Source: Acidobacteriota bacterium
Lineage (GTDB): Bacteria > Acidobacteriota > Blastocatellia > RBC074
Length of the DNA stretch: 64,000 nt
Assembly: GCA_018268995.1 (NCBI GenBank)
Contig: JAFDVL010000050.1
Span: 47,174-111,173 of the forward strand
Direction: 5' to 3'
The notes below the pieces were generated by a model. The model saw only the letters and a list, made by a program, of their open reading frames with translations. It was not told where the DNA came from and made no database searches. Position numbers and translations under genes: made by a program. The stretch's first letter is position 1. Every line of letters begins with the position of its first letter. Below, one piece after another: positions 36,581 to 46,152 of this stretch.

Positions 36581-38596
36581 CTATGGGGTCTTAATCAATT
36601 GCGCCTGTGCGTCAACGGGCAGGCCGGTCTTCCTTCGATAGTAAATGTCGTAAATCGCTTTGGCGCGGGGAGCTGATTGTTTGCCCCCAAAACCAGCATT
36701 TTCAGTCAACACTACGCCACAAATTTCTGGCTTATCTCTGGGGGCAAAACTAATAAACCAGGCGTGGTCTTTATTCTTTGAGCCAGCGCGTTCGTTGGAT
36801 GCCACCTGCGCCGTACCCGTTTTTCCGCACACATCAAATCCTTCGATGCGCGATCCCGCGCCCGTACCGCCACCAACGTTAACCGCTCCAAACATTCCGC
36901 GCTTCACAATGTCGTGGATTTCCGGCGACATCGGAACAGTAAAAAAGCCCTTTTCTTCGTAGCGAAGTTCCGGCTGGGGAACGTCATTACGATCCGTTCC
37001 CGCGACCGCTTTGAGAAGCAAATGCGGGGTATGCATTTTACCGCCATTGGCCAAGCCAGCCACGTAACGCATCAACTGCACAGGCGTGGATTTATTCTGT
37101 CCCTGCCCGAAGGCCGAGGCCGCCATATCATAATCCGTCCACTTGGCATCTCGCAGAATTTGCTCAGCCTGATAAACCAAGCGCTTTTTCGCTTCAGGGG
37201 TTGGCGCGCTTTCTGCCTCTTTTAGCTTACGCTTGCTGATCGCTTCATAGGTTTTCTGCTTGGTAGCCGCAGTCGGGGGTAAGCCGGGGTCTTCGTGTGG
37301 CAAATCAATTCCTGTGCGATGGCCAAACCCGAATTTCTCGACCCATTTGGCAAAGCGCGCTTCGCCCATTTTCAGACCGAGGCGATAGTAATATCCGTCG
37401 GCAGAAATCGTAATTGCCGTCACGACATCCGGCATCCCGGAATGGGACATGGAGTTCATAAAGTAACTGCCAAGCTGGATGCCACCATCCTGAATGCGCG
37501 AGTCTTTGGGGGTAATCACGCCTTCATTTAAGGCCGCCACGGAAGTCATCAATTTCCAGGTTGAACCAGGAACGAAGCCACCCTGAATCATCCGATTGTA
37601 AAGCGGACGATTCTCGTCCTGATAATACTCGACAATCTCTTCACGCCCTTCCTGCGTTTTGGCGCGCTGTGAAAAAGTATTTGGATCGAATGAAGGGCGG
37701 CTGACAAAAACAAAGATTTCGCCATTATTCGGGTCCATCATCCCGATAGCGCCACGTCCGGCAGGCATGGAGTCGCCCTGCTTTTCAGCCTCTTGCTGGA
37801 GATCAAAATCGAGTGTCGTATAAACATCGCGTCCCGGAATCGGCTCTGATTTATCTACTTCATCTTCAATTTTGCCCAAGCTGTTGACGATAACCTTACG
37901 CCAACCATCACGTCCGGTCAGAACACCATTGTAATATCGTTCCAGTCCTGCCTGACCGACGATGTCACCAAACTTAAAGCCTTTCTCCTGACTGTACTGC
38001 CCATTTGGATTATTCAACTGTGCCAGACTGACTTCGCCCACATAGCCGATAGCGTGAGCAGCGAGACCACCATACAGGTAATGGCGTTGCGGTGCCCGCT
38101 CCACGCGAATTTCAGGATACTCATTCTGATGCGCAGCAACCCATTGCACTTCTCTTGAGGAAGCATCTTCTTTTACTACAATCGGAATGTGTTTCGGGGC
38201 ATAGATTGCAGCTTCAAATCGCTTTGCCAGCCAGGCAGGTTCAATATCCAGATTATCAGTAAGTAGCTTTTGAACCTCGGGAAACTGTTTAGGCGTCACT
38301 TCCCGTTTGCCTAATTTACGCTCCAACACAATGTTGTAGGCATAGCGGCTATCAACCAGCAGTTTTCCGTTGCGATCCAAAATTCTGCCGCGACGGGCAG
38401 GAATAGGAATGGTCTTGTAGCGATTACTATCTGCCTGCTCGCGATAGCTCTCGTAATTTTTTACTTGTAGCCAATAAAGCCGCGCACCCAACGCCACAAA
38501 GATGGCAACGGCCAGGAAACGAATTATTTCCAAACGTAAATCCATCTGTCGCTTGACTTCAAATGGATCACCTGGATTGTTCGTCATTGATTTCAT
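36581..38596 (-). CDS. mrdA: Penicillin-binding protein 2 (elongation transpeptidase)
   Basis: PBP2 cross-links new peptidoglycan in the elongasome. The 671-residue class B PBP has an N-terminal membrane anchor (about 23-40), a dimerisation domain with RRGRILDRNGKLLVDSRYAYN, and the transpeptidase domain. The active-site motifs are STWK near 344 (PGSTWKLMTS), the SAFGQG segment and KTG near 592 (CGKTGTAQVA). The ATG at 38596 and an ATG three codons later are both possible. It sits between mreD and rodA, the canonical order. Length and motifs are normal. Confidence 0.95.
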   Translation of the reverse strand: MKSMTNNPGDPFEVKRQMDLRLEIIRFLAVAIFVALGARLYWLQVKNYESYREQADSNRYKTIPIPARRGRILDRNGKLLVDSRYAYNIVLERKLGKREVTPKQFPEVQKLLTDNLDIEPAWLAKRFEAAIYAPKHIPIVVKEDASSREVQWVAAHQNEYPEIRVERAPQRHYLYGGLAAHAIGYVGEVSLAQLNNPNGQYSQEKGFKFGDIVGQAGLERYYNGVLTGRDGWRKVIVNSLGKIEDEVDKSEPIPGRDVYTTLDFDLQQEAEKQGDSMPAGRGAIGMMDPNNGEIFVFVSRPSFDPNTFSQRAKTQEGREEIVEYYQDENRPLYNRMIQGGFVPGSTWKLMTSVAALNEGVITPKDSRIQDGGIQLGSYFMNSMSHSGMPDVVTAITISADGYYYRLGLKMGEARFAKWVEKFGFGHRTGIDLPHEDPGLPPTAATKQKTYEAISKRKLKEAESAPTPEAKKRLVYQAEQILRDAKWTDYDMAASAFGQGQNKSTPVQLMRYVAGLANGGKMHTPHLLLKAVAGTDRNDVPQPELRYEEKGFFTVPMSPEIHDIVKRGMFGAVNVGGGTGAGSRIEGFDVCGKTGTAQVASNERAGSKNKDHAWFISFAPRDKPEICGVVLTENAGFGGKQSAPRAKAIYDIYYRRKTGLPVDAQAQLIKTP

Positions 38597-38636
38597 ACCA
38601 CTAAAAAACTACTTGTGTTTGTAATGCCTTGCCTAT

Positions 38637-39263
38637 TTAGCGGAACCGAAACTTTGGCTTTTTGCGTCCCATTTTCCAGCGCGGGTCTTTCTTAACCAAC
38701 CATTTCCGCCTTCTGGGCGCATTTCGCATGGCTTCCGCGCGCCGCATTTTCGCCCGTCTGCCAAAATCAAAAAGCTGATCCAGCGCGAGAAACAACGGAA
38801 TCGAAACAATCAAATTCACCGTTGGTCCTAGTATCAGCTCTAAAGCTGCCTGCACAGGCATTTTGACATCAACGGTAAAAGTATACAGGGAAAGCCGTAA
38901 AATAGCAGCTACCACGCTGGCACCCGCGACGGTTGCAACCCGTATTAACAAGCCCTCCACCAGAAATGAGGTCGAAACCCAATATCCTATATAGGCTGCG
39001 ACGATATAGGCAATGCCACTGACGCCCATCGGGACATCTCGACCGGAAGACATATCATAAAGAATGCCCGCCACAGTTCCTGTCAACAATGCCAGTACGG
39101 GTTCGCGCATCATGCTCACGTACACAGCAATCAGTAACAGCCAGTCAATATAGCCAAGCTTTGGGCTAATAGTTTGTTTCAGGGTCGTTTGCGCAAAGAC
39201 GGCGACCAGTAAGCAGGCTCCGATCTTATAAATTCGCGCTCGCCCAGTGCTTTCGTTCTCCAA
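38637..39263 (-). CDS. mreD: Rod shape-determining protein MreD
   Basis: MreD is an inner-membrane component of the elongasome. The 208-residue protein has five to six hydrophobic segments (for example IGACLLVAVFAQTTL, LGYIDWLLLIAVYVSMM, GVSGIAYIVAAYIGYWV) and a strongly basic C-terminus (KKDPRWKMGRKKPKFRFR). No ATG is available near the expected start; the best reading begins with TTG at 39263 (MENESTGRARIYKIG). The weak start may keep its level low. It is separated from mreC by 141 bases containing a tight hairpin. Confidence 0.88.
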   Translation of the reverse strand: MENESTGRARIYKIGACLLVAVFAQTTLKQTISPKLGYIDWLLLIAVYVSMMREPVLALLTGTVAGILYDMSSGRDVPMGVSGIAYIVAAYIGYWVSTSFLVEGLLIRVATVAGASVVAAILRLSLYTFTVDVKMPVQAALELILGPTVNLIVSIPLFLALDQLFDFGRRAKMRRAEAMRNAPRRRKWLVKKDPRWKMGRKKPKFRFR

Positions 39264-39369
39264 ATCAGTTCTTTGCTTTAAGGCGCTTCCCCTTGCGAAG
39301 TCGTTGCCAGAATGTTGCTGGCTGAAACGATGGCTTCCAATTGAGGCGCTAAGATTAATTAGTACCGAC

Positions 39370-39392
39370 TTTTGCTAAGCGGCTTAGCAAAA
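39370..39392. other. Hairpin between mreC and mreD
   Basis: Perfect 10-base arms TTTTGCTAAG (39370-39379) and CTTAGCAAAA (39383-39392) have a 3-base loop. It lies 13 bases after the mreC stop, inside the operon. In the minus direction no T run follows outside the stem, although the stem base itself is A/T. It may stabilise or attenuate the mreBC message relative to mreD. Confidence 0.55.
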
Positions 39393-39404
39393 ACCTTCAA
39401 TAGT

Positions 39405-40376
39405 TTACTCGGCCTGCTTTTTCTTTTGCTCAGCGGCTTTCTTTTGACGATCTTTTTCTTGCTGCTCTTTTTCCCTTTCCACCTTATCCAGTTCGTCTTT
39501 TTGGGCTTGGATTTTCTCTTTCGAGACCAGCAGAACACCAACAGATTCGAGCTTATCCAGGGGAGCGGTAGGCTCAATGGGGACAGTGTCAGGTGAGTTT
39601 TCAGCCGCATTTAGTGGGGTAGCGACTTTTCCGATAATCAATCCGCGTGGGTAAAAGCCATCCTGTCCAGAGGTAAAGATAATTTCGCCAACAGCCGGTT
39701 TTTCTCCGGTGGCACCAACCAGCTTGAGTTCGCAGCGCAAACTGCTTTTCCCATAAGAATTGCTTGTGCCTTGCACAATCCCCATCACCCGCGACTCAGA
39801 AGCTTGTGCAATGGCCGCACCAGAAGCATGGCGTTCATCCGTCAGCAACAGAACACGGGCAGAATTGAGCGCAACTGAAGTTACACGCCCAACCAGCCCC
39901 TGGTCAGTGATAACGGGTTGATCTTTTTCGATTCCCGAAGCCAGGCCTTTGTCAACAATGATGGTGCGATACCAGATAGTCGCATCCCGTCCAACAACGC
40001 GGGCCACAACTTTGGGCGCGCTCACGGGCAAAGTGGTATTCGCAATCTTGCCTGCTTGCTCTGCCAGGCGTAGTTCTTCCTGCAACTTCACCTTATCAGT
40101 TTCGAGCTGTGCAACTTGCTCTTGCAGTTTCACATTCTCGGCGCGCGCATCACGCAGCACCAGATATTTATCCTTGATTCCGCCAATCCCTGAGCTGGTT
40201 AGGCCGATCATGGTCTGGAAAGGTTGAAAGAGCGTCATCAGGATCACTTCACCAAAACGACGCCCAACTTGTCCAGGTGCGGGATTGAACAACACGACTA
40301 CAAGATGTGCGGCTAACAACACCACAAGTAAAAAAGGCGGATTATTTTTCAGGCTGGTTCTTATATCCACAAACAA
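39405..40376 (-). CDS. mreC: Rod shape-determining protein MreC
   Basis: MreC is the periplasmic elongasome scaffold that activates PBP2. The 323-residue protein has a membrane anchor (about 15-31, FLLVVLLAAHLVVVLF), a coiled coil (about 75-110) and the two-barrel domain (VVARVVGRDATIWYRTIIVDKG, GLVGRVTSVALNSARVLLLTDE). The C-terminus carries an unusual Lys/Glu/Gln coiled tail (KDELDKVEREKEQQEKDRQK onward). The start codon is uncertain: TTG at 40376 or GTG two codons later, neither with a good ribosome site. The gene order after mreB is canonical. Confidence 0.93.
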   Translation of the reverse strand: MFVDIRTSLKNNPPFLLVVLLAAHLVVVLFNPAPGQVGRRFGEVILMTLFQPFQTMIGLTSSGIGGIKDKYLVLRDARAENVKLQEQVAQLETDKVKLQEELRLAEQAGKIANTTLPVSAPKVVARVVGRDATIWYRTIIVDKGLASGIEKDQPVITDQGLVGRVTSVALNSARVLLLTDERHASGAAIAQASESRVMGIVQGTSNSYGKSSLRCELKLVGATGEKPAVGEIIFTSGQDGFYPRGLIIGKVATPLNAAENSPDTVPIEPTAPLDKLESVGVLLVSKEKIQAQKDELDKVEREKEQQEKDRQKKAAEQKKKQAE

Positions 40377-40469
40377 AGAACGGGCAAAGAGTCAAGGTTA
40401 CAGTTCGCTAGCTTGCGGCCAATAAAGCAGACGCAACACGAAAACAATCATCCGTGTCCATCCCAATCG

Positions 40470-41513
40470 CTAGGCGGGCAAAGTGGTGCTATCCCAGCGC
40501 ACGCGACGCAACAAATTAAAATCTGACAACATCGTTCCAGCGCCTAACACCACAGATGATAAGGGGTCTTCGGAAACTGCTACAGGCAAGCCTGTTTCCT
40601 GCATCAAGCGAGTGTCTAATTTCTTCAACATGGCACCGCCGCCGGTCAGCACAATACCACGATCTACAATGTCGGCAGAAAGTTCGGGAGGTGTACGCTC
40701 CAATGCTACGCGGACGGCGTTGACAATAGTGGCGACGGAATCGGCTAAGGCTTCGCGGATTTCTTCATCCGTGATCACGATGGTTTTCGGAATTCCTTCA
40801 ATCAGGTTACGGCCTTTGATTTCCATCGTCAGTTCATCATCCAATGGCGCAGCCGAGCCAACCTCAATCTTAATGGCTTCTGCCGTTCGCTCACCGATCA
40901 GCAAATTATATTTGCGCTTAATGTATTGAATGATGGCTTCGTCCATTTCATTGCCAGCTACGCGAACTGAGCGCGAATAAACGATACCAGACAAGGAAAT
41001 CACCGCAATGTCAGTCGTGCCTCCACCAATATCTACGATCATATTGCCGTGCGGTTCTGTGATCGGCAAGCCTGCGCCAATTGCTGCCGCCATTGCTTCT
41101 TCAACCAGATACACTTCGGCAGCCTTGGCACGGTAGGCACTATCTTCAACGGCGCGCCGTTCGACCTGTGTAATTTCGGAAGGGATGCCAATCACAATGC
41201 GCGGGCTGACCCATTGGCGACCATTGTGGGCTTTTTTGATAAAGTATTGCAGCATTTTTTCTGTGACTTCAAAATCTGCAATAACCCCATCTTTCATCGG
41301 ACGAATGGCCACAATGTTGCCCGGAGTACGGCCCAACATTTCTTTGGCTTCTTTGCCGACGGCTTCGACTTTGTGGGTGACTTTGTTGATGGCCACGATG
41401 GAAGGTTCAGAGACAACGATGCCTCGGCCACGGGCGAAAACTAAGGTATTAGCGGTTCCCAAATCAATCGCTAGATCGCTCGAAAATAAACTAAATATTG
41501 AACGCAGGTTCAT
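40470..41513 (-). CDS. mreB: Rod shape-determining actin homologue MreB
   Basis: MreB forms membrane-bound filaments that steer cell-wall synthesis. The 347-residue protein has the N-terminal IDLGTANTLVF phosphate loop, the VDIGGGTTDIAVISL second phosphate loop, the IAVRPMKDGVIADF-like segment (here IVAIRPMKDGVIADF), and GIVLTGGGAMLKKLD. The ATG at 41513 starts MNLRSIFSLFSSDLAID, with an amphipathic N-terminus for membrane binding. It begins the mreBCD-mrdA-rodA cluster, so its promoter should lie in the 172-base gap to 41685, where I see no clear consensus pair. Confidence 0.97.
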   Translation of the reverse strand: MNLRSIFSLFSSDLAIDLGTANTLVFARGRGIVVSEPSIVAINKVTHKVEAVGKEAKEMLGRTPGNIVAIRPMKDGVIADFEVTEKMLQYFIKKAHNGRQWVSPRIVIGIPSEITQVERRAVEDSAYRAKAAEVYLVEEAMAAAIGAGLPITEPHGNMIVDIGGGTTDIAVISLSGIVYSRSVRVAGNEMDEAIIQYIKRKYNLLIGERTAEAIKIEVGSAAPLDDELTMEIKGRNLIEGIPKTIVITDEEIREALADSVATIVNAVRVALERTPPELSADIVDRGIVLTGGGAMLKKLDTRLMQETGLPVAVSEDPLSSVVLGAGTMLSDFNLLRRVRWDSTTLPA

Positions 41514-41685
41514 CTAAGGTACTTCAAGAACTGTCCAGGGCGGTGCAGCTTGATGCCTGTTACCAACTCCCCTTCAGACTCCTACTCCATAAAAGGTTAA
41601 GGGTTAAAAGTTACGTGTAGTGAATTGCGAGTCGGGATGGAGATTACGCAGCAGACTCCACATCAACAATTCAAACAGCCATAAC

Positions 41686-43185
41686 TCATTTCAAACTTAC
41701 TTCCGACTTCGCCAGTTGAACATTATTTTTATTGGCAGCTTTTGCTGCGTACATGGCCAAATCGGCTTGCTCTAATAAATCAGCCGCTGATTCTGCCGAA
41801 CATTCGGGGTAAGACGCAATACCAAAACTAGCGGTCAGATGAAAAGTATGCTGACTGCCGCCATGAAAATTGTGCGCCGCGACCTTTTGTCGCACCCGAT
41901 CAGCAGTAATAAAAGCCTTGTGGGCATCCGTTTCTGGCAAAACAATTGTAAACTCGTCACCACCGTAGCGCGTTACGACATCCGTATCACGGACCGATTC
42001 CATCAGCAACGACGCCATCTCTTTCAGCGTCTCGCTGCCGACGCGATGACCATACTGGTCATTCACCGCCTTGAATCCATCCAGATCAATGAAGATGACC
42101 GCTACCTGCCCGCCATAGCGCCGCGTCCGTCGTAATTCGGTTTCCAAGTATTGCCGCAAGTATCGGCTGTTATGCAGTTGCGTTAAATCATCCTGCATAT
42201 ACAGCTTTTCAGCGCGCGCAAACTTGGTGGCGTTGTTAAGCGCCAGCGCCGCCATCGAAGCAACCTGCTTAATGGATTCCTGTTCGCCAACGCTGAACGC
42301 TTGCGAATTATCAATTCGCATCGCCTGTGTCACACCAATCACCGACGATCCGACTTTGAGCGGAAAACATAAGACGGAACTGACCGCTTTGGCCTGACCG
42401 TCATGTTCCCGCATTTCTCTTTCCCCAGCGCTTCCTGACGCGAGTTCCGCTTGACTGAGCACGACCATTTCTCCTTGCTGCAAAACACGCTCGACGACGC
42501 CTTCGCCATTCGCTCTCAAGGTCAAAGAAGGGGGTTTTGTTCTAATCCCTTCTGACCCGATCAACTCCATGAATCGCCCGTCATCCGAAACGACATATAA
42601 CTGCCAACTATCAGCGATAACCCATTGACGAAACTCGTTCAGGATTTCTCCGGCAACGTGCTGTTGATCAATGGAGGAGTGCATCCGGTGGGAGGCTTCG
42701 AGCAGCTTTTTCAATTGGAGCAACTGATGTGCCTGTTGGTCGGCAACTCGGCGTTGCTCAGCATAACGCAAAAATACCGGCAATTGAAGGGCGACATCGT
42801 GAATTATTAAATGTCCTTGATACCCGGCCTGTCGAGAAGCCTCTTCCAGAGCATTGGAATCACGTATCGTACCTACACCGATATCAGTTTCACAGGAAAT
42901 CAGCGTTGCTTCCGGCCACAAAAAGCCGATTTCCTGCCGATAAGCGACAGCTTGCGTTGGGTCGTTAATTTCACAAACTACAAGGTCCGGGGAATCATAA
43001 GTAATAGAAGATGGTTTCAGAGAATCAACCACGGGCCAAGGCAAATGATTGACCTCTGCACGGACTGCATCCGGCAAAGCCGCGCGAATCTGTTGCGTCA
43101 CTTCGTGACTGGCAATGATGCCGACGCGCGTAGATGAATTTTGCGGTTCAGAATTAAATTCGATGAATTTCATGGTCGTACTCAT
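41686..43185 (-). CDS. GAF-GGDEF diguanylate cyclase with degenerate receiver-like N-terminus
   Basis: This 499-residue protein should make cyclic di-GMP. The catalytic motif is GGDEF itself (near 405-409, RYGGDEFTIVLPE). An RDTD inhibitory site lies five residues before it, so product feedback is likely. A GAF domain precedes (about 165-320). The N-terminal ~135 residues look like a receiver fold (RVGIIASHEV, DLVVCEIND) but without the phosphoacceptor Asp at the expected place. The ATG overlaps the stop of the FecR-domain gene in TGATG, so the two are translationally coupled. No membrane segment is present. Confidence 0.92.
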   Translation of the reverse strand: MSTTMKFIEFNSEPQNSSTRVGIIASHEVTQQIRAALPDAVRAEVNHLPWPVVDSLKPSSITYDSPDLVVCEINDPTQAVAYRQEIGFLWPEATLISCETDIGVGTIRDSNALEEASRQAGYQGHLIIHDVALQLPVFLRYAEQRRVADQQAHQLLQLKKLLEASHRMHSSIDQQHVAGEILNEFRQWVIADSWQLYVVSDDGRFMELIGSEGIRTKPPSLTLRANGEGVVERVLQQGEMVVLSQAELASGSAGEREMREHDGQAKAVSSVLCFPLKVGSSVIGVTQAMRIDNSQAFSVGEQESIKQVASMAALALNNATKFARAEKLYMQDDLTQLHNSRYLRQYLETELRRTRRYGGQVAVIFIDLDGFKAVNDQYGHRVGSETLKEMASLLMESVRDTDVVTRYGGDEFTIVLPETDAHKAFITADRVRQKVAAHNFHGGSQHTFHLTASFGIASYPECSAESAADLLEQADLAMYAAKAANKNNVQLAKSEVSLK

Positions 43186-44402
43186 CAAAATTGCAGGCTT
43201 TGCCGCCCGATATTCCCATCTTGATCCTCAGCCTCAATCAAGACGCTCCGCGTCCCTGGGGACAATGTAACAATGGCACGAAAGCCGCCATCGGCTTCGA
43301 CACGCGCCATTTTCCCGCCCACCTTTACCCGTGCGCCTGCGTCGCAGTGACCTTCCACTAAATACGTCGCCCCGCCCATCGGCGTTTTTCGCACATCCTT
43401 GATATTCAGCGTATTCGCCTTCGCGCTACGCCCAGCCAGAGTAAATTTGAACGGATCACTGTAAACACCTTGTTCCTGTTTTTTATCAGCTCGCACGCGC
43501 CAGTAATAAGAACCCGTCGGTAATTTGTCGAACAGGGCTGTCGGCGTTGCGAGTCCATCTCGCGCTTTAACAATAGTCTCACGGTCAAACGTCGAGGAAG
43601 TCGCAATCTCAACGGCGTAGCTATTGGCTTGTGCCACAGGTGCCCATTCAAATCGCAGTGTGCCTGGCGTGGCAGAACGCACTGTTTGCTGATTGTCAGG
43701 CGATTTCAAAATCGGCATCGCAAGCAACGAACTGCGCCGCGCTAACCTTCCGGTTTGCTCAATTTCCAATCGCTCATTTGACTGGGCCTGATAGGTTTCA
43801 CCTGCTTGTGTACGAACCTCTGCGTCGCCGCGTGTCACGCGAATATCCGCTTGCCGACCACTTTCACCCGCCCCCACGCTCGCTTCGGTGTTCTGCCCAA
43901 TCTTCGCTTCGGCGACATCGGTTTGCACCACGTTGCTTGATCCCGGCCCCTGTTCATTCGTGGCCAGGTTGATGGTTCCGACGCGTACCTTGACTTGCAC
44001 TTTCGTGCTTTTGTCATCCATCAATTCGTTATCTTTAATAATCAGCGTCGTATCAGGCTTGATTGTGTAGCTACTGCCATCCACAAATTGCACACGCGCG
44101 ACGGAATTCGATAAGGTCTGAATTGTGTCGCCAGCATCCAGCGGCATCTTTTCATCTGCCGTCATAAAATCAGTCGCGTTCGCCTTCTTGACGCGCACCT
44201 GACCTGAGATTTCAATGAACCGGGCACTCTGTGTACCAGGTGCAATTGTCGAAGAGGTGCTACGCTTCAGATACAAGTACATTCCATAACCGCCACCCAC
44301 TAAGATACTTAGCGCTAGCAACACAAATAGCAATTGCCGCACACTGCGTGCGGAAATCACATACCAATCAAGCGAAAAAATCGTTCGCTTATTACCGGAC
44401 AT
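43185..44402 (-). CDS. FecR-domain envelope protein with fibronectin-like and Ig-like C-terminus
   Basis: This 405-residue protein has one membrane helix (about 22-44). A FecR domain follows (about 60-165: VKKANATDFMTADEKMPLDA, GDTIQTLSNSVARVQFVDGS). Then comes a fibronectin-III-like module (LRFEWAPVAQANSYAVEIAT, GSYYWRVRADKK) and a C-terminal beta module (VEGHCDAGARVKVGGKMARV). This layout differs from the FecR anti-sigma factors of iron uptake: there is no FecI gene here and the N-terminus is short. It resembles the FecR-type proteins that may bind polymers at the envelope. Its stop overlaps the start of the diguanylate cyclase. Confidence 0.85.
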   Translation of the reverse strand: MSGNKRTIFSLDWYVISARSVRQLLFVLLALSILVGGGYGMYLYLKRSTSSTIAPGTQSARFIEISGQVRVKKANATDFMTADEKMPLDAGDTIQTLSNSVARVQFVDGSSYTIKPDTTLIIKDNELMDDKSTKVQVKVRVGTINLATNEQGPGSSNVVQTDVAEAKIGQNTEASVGAGESGRQADIRVTRGDAEVRTQAGETYQAQSNERLEIEQTGRLARRSSLLAMPILKSPDNQQTVRSATPGTLRFEWAPVAQANSYAVEIATSSTFDRETIVKARDGLATPTALFDKLPTGSYYWRVRADKKQEQGVYSDPFKFTLAGRSAKANTLNIKDVRKTPMGGATYLVEGHCDAGARVKVGGKMARVEADGGFRAIVTLSPGTRSVLIEAEDQDGNIGRQSLQF

Positions 44403-44629
44403 AATTACAAGCTTGGGAATGAGGGGCGGACACTAACAACGTTTGCGCGAATGCTGTATTTATCAGAAAAGCTCAATCGTTGTTTGCTTTGCTATCGGAT
44501 CAGTAATCGTCTGGCGCGAAACCAGTTTAGTTGCTGAGGGCAGCGCAACTTGGCGCATAAGCTAACATAGCAGACTTGAACATTCAATTACTTATTTGTT
44601 CCTGTGCTTTTAGAGATGATGTTTTCTTC

Positions 44630-46132
44630 TTAACTCTTTTCCTCGCTGATCTGTAATTCGTTAATAAGACGGTACAGATATTGACGAGCAATCTTGAGGC
44701 GAGAAGCAGCCTCAGAACGCGAACCGTTGCATTCACGTAAAGCGGTGCGAACAAGCTGTCGCTTGAAATCGGTGATGGCATTTTCGTAGGAAAATTCCGG
44801 TTGATGAAACAATTCGGTCAACTCCGTCTGAGCCGAAGTCGGTGGAACTGGATTCACGCTCGCCACAGGAAGCGATGTTTCAGCCACAGGTGTCGCGGCA
44901 GCGCGGGCAGCGAGGATTTTACCACGAATCCGCTCCGGCAAAATGTTGACATCTAACACTGTGGCTGTGCTGATGACAACACAGCGCTCAATCACATTTT
45001 CCAGTTCCCGAATATTGCCGGGCCAGGCAAAAGAGCAGAGCGCCTCAATCATATCCGCAGTAAAGCTGGGGACTGGACGTTCATGCTTGGAGGCAGCTTT
45101 CCGGGCAAAGTGCGTAGCTAACAGGGGAATGTCGTCCGGGCGCTCGCGCAAAGGCGGCAATTCTAAACTGACGACATTGAGGCGGTAATAGAGGTCAGCC
45201 CGAAATTCGCCCCTGCCGATCATTTCCTCCAGATTGCGATTGGTAGCCGCAACTACACGAATATCTACATTGAGCTGCTCTTTTCCGCCCAGACGTTCAA
45301 ATTGACGTTCCTGTAAGACCCGTAGCAACTTGACCTGCATTGTGTGCGAAAGCTCACCTATTTCGTCTAAAAATAAAGTCCCGCCATCTGCCTGCTCAAA
45401 GCGCCCCGCCTTACGCGCGACGGCACCAGTGAATGCGCCTTTTTCGTGGCCGAAGAGTTCTGACTCAATCAAGGTTTCCGGCAAAGCGGCAATGGAACAG
45501 GCGACAAAAGGTTTGTTGGCTCGTGGGCTGGAGCGATGAATGGCACGAGCCAGCACTTCTTTTCCCGTGCCGGATTCGCCAGTAATCAACACCGTCGCGC
45601 TGGTGGAAGCAACTTCACGAGCCTGTGCAAAGATCGCCTGCAATTTGGCATTGGAACCAATGACTTCCTGCCAGCCTTCGCCCACCTGTTTGCGGAGCGA
45701 AGCATTTTCCTGCTCCAGCGTAACTTTCTCTCGTTCCAGTTTAATTTTCTCTGCTGCCTGCCGAACAATAATTTCGACTTCATCTAGAGAAAAACTATCT
45801 TTCTGGAAAAACCCATATGCGCCGCGCGCTGTTACCTGCACTGCCACTGCGCGCTCGCGGCTTCCAGTCAGGACGATGACCGGCAAAGGCGGATTGAATT
45901 GTCGGGCAGCTTCAAGAACAGCAATGCCTTCAGTCACCTCATTCACCAGCGGAGGTAGATGCAAATCGCACAAAACGACATCAATATTTTCGCGCTCCAG
46001 ATGGGCAAGCGCCTCACTGCGGGAAGCCGCTTCCAGCACACGATAATTTTCTTCGAGTGCCCAATAGAGTTGTTTACGAACTGCGTCGTGGTCATCCACC
46101 ACCAGAATTGTTTGCCTGTCGAGATCAGCCAT
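44630..46132 (-). CDS. Sigma-54-dependent response regulator (NtrC/PrsR-like)
   Basis: The 500-residue protein has the full NtrC order. The receiver (1-125) has acidic D13/D14, phosphoacceptor D56 and Lys111. The AAA+ domain has Walker A GESGTGKE (185-192) and the sigma-54 contact loop GAFTGA (232-237). A Fis-type helix-turn-helix lies at the end (ALRECNGSRSEAASRLKIAR). It therefore activates sigma-54 promoters when phosphorylated. It is encoded 20 bases after the histidine kinase, its obvious partner. The pair resembles PrsK/PrsR, which control PEP-CTERM/exosortase genes, but that similarity is from memory and is not proven here. Confidence 0.92.
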   Translation of the reverse strand: MADLDRQTILVVDDHDAVRKQLYWALEENYRVLEAASRSEALAHLERENIDVVLCDLHLPPLVNEVTEGIAVLEAARQFNPPLPVIVLTGSRERAVAVQVTARGAYGFFQKDSFSLDEVEIIVRQAAEKIKLEREKVTLEQENASLRKQVGEGWQEVIGSNAKLQAIFAQAREVASTSATVLITGESGTGKEVLARAIHRSSPRANKPFVACSIAALPETLIESELFGHEKGAFTGAVARKAGRFEQADGGTLFLDEIGELSHTMQVKLLRVLQERQFERLGGKEQLNVDIRVVAATNRNLEEMIGRGEFRADLYYRLNVVSLELPPLRERPDDIPLLATHFARKAASKHERPVPSFTADMIEALCSFAWPGNIRELENVIERCVVISTATVLDVNILPERIRGKILAARAAATPVAETSLPVASVNPVPPTSAQTELTELFHQPEFSYENAITDFKRQLVRTALRECNGSRSEAASRLKIARQYLYRLINELQISEEKS

Positions 46133-46152
46133 AATTACTTCTTACCAGTCTG

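Noticed and set aside
43185..44402. FecR as a siderophore anti-sigma factor
   Set aside because: There is no FecI sigma gene or TonB receptor nearby, and the domain order (membrane helix first, beta modules after) differs from classical FecR.
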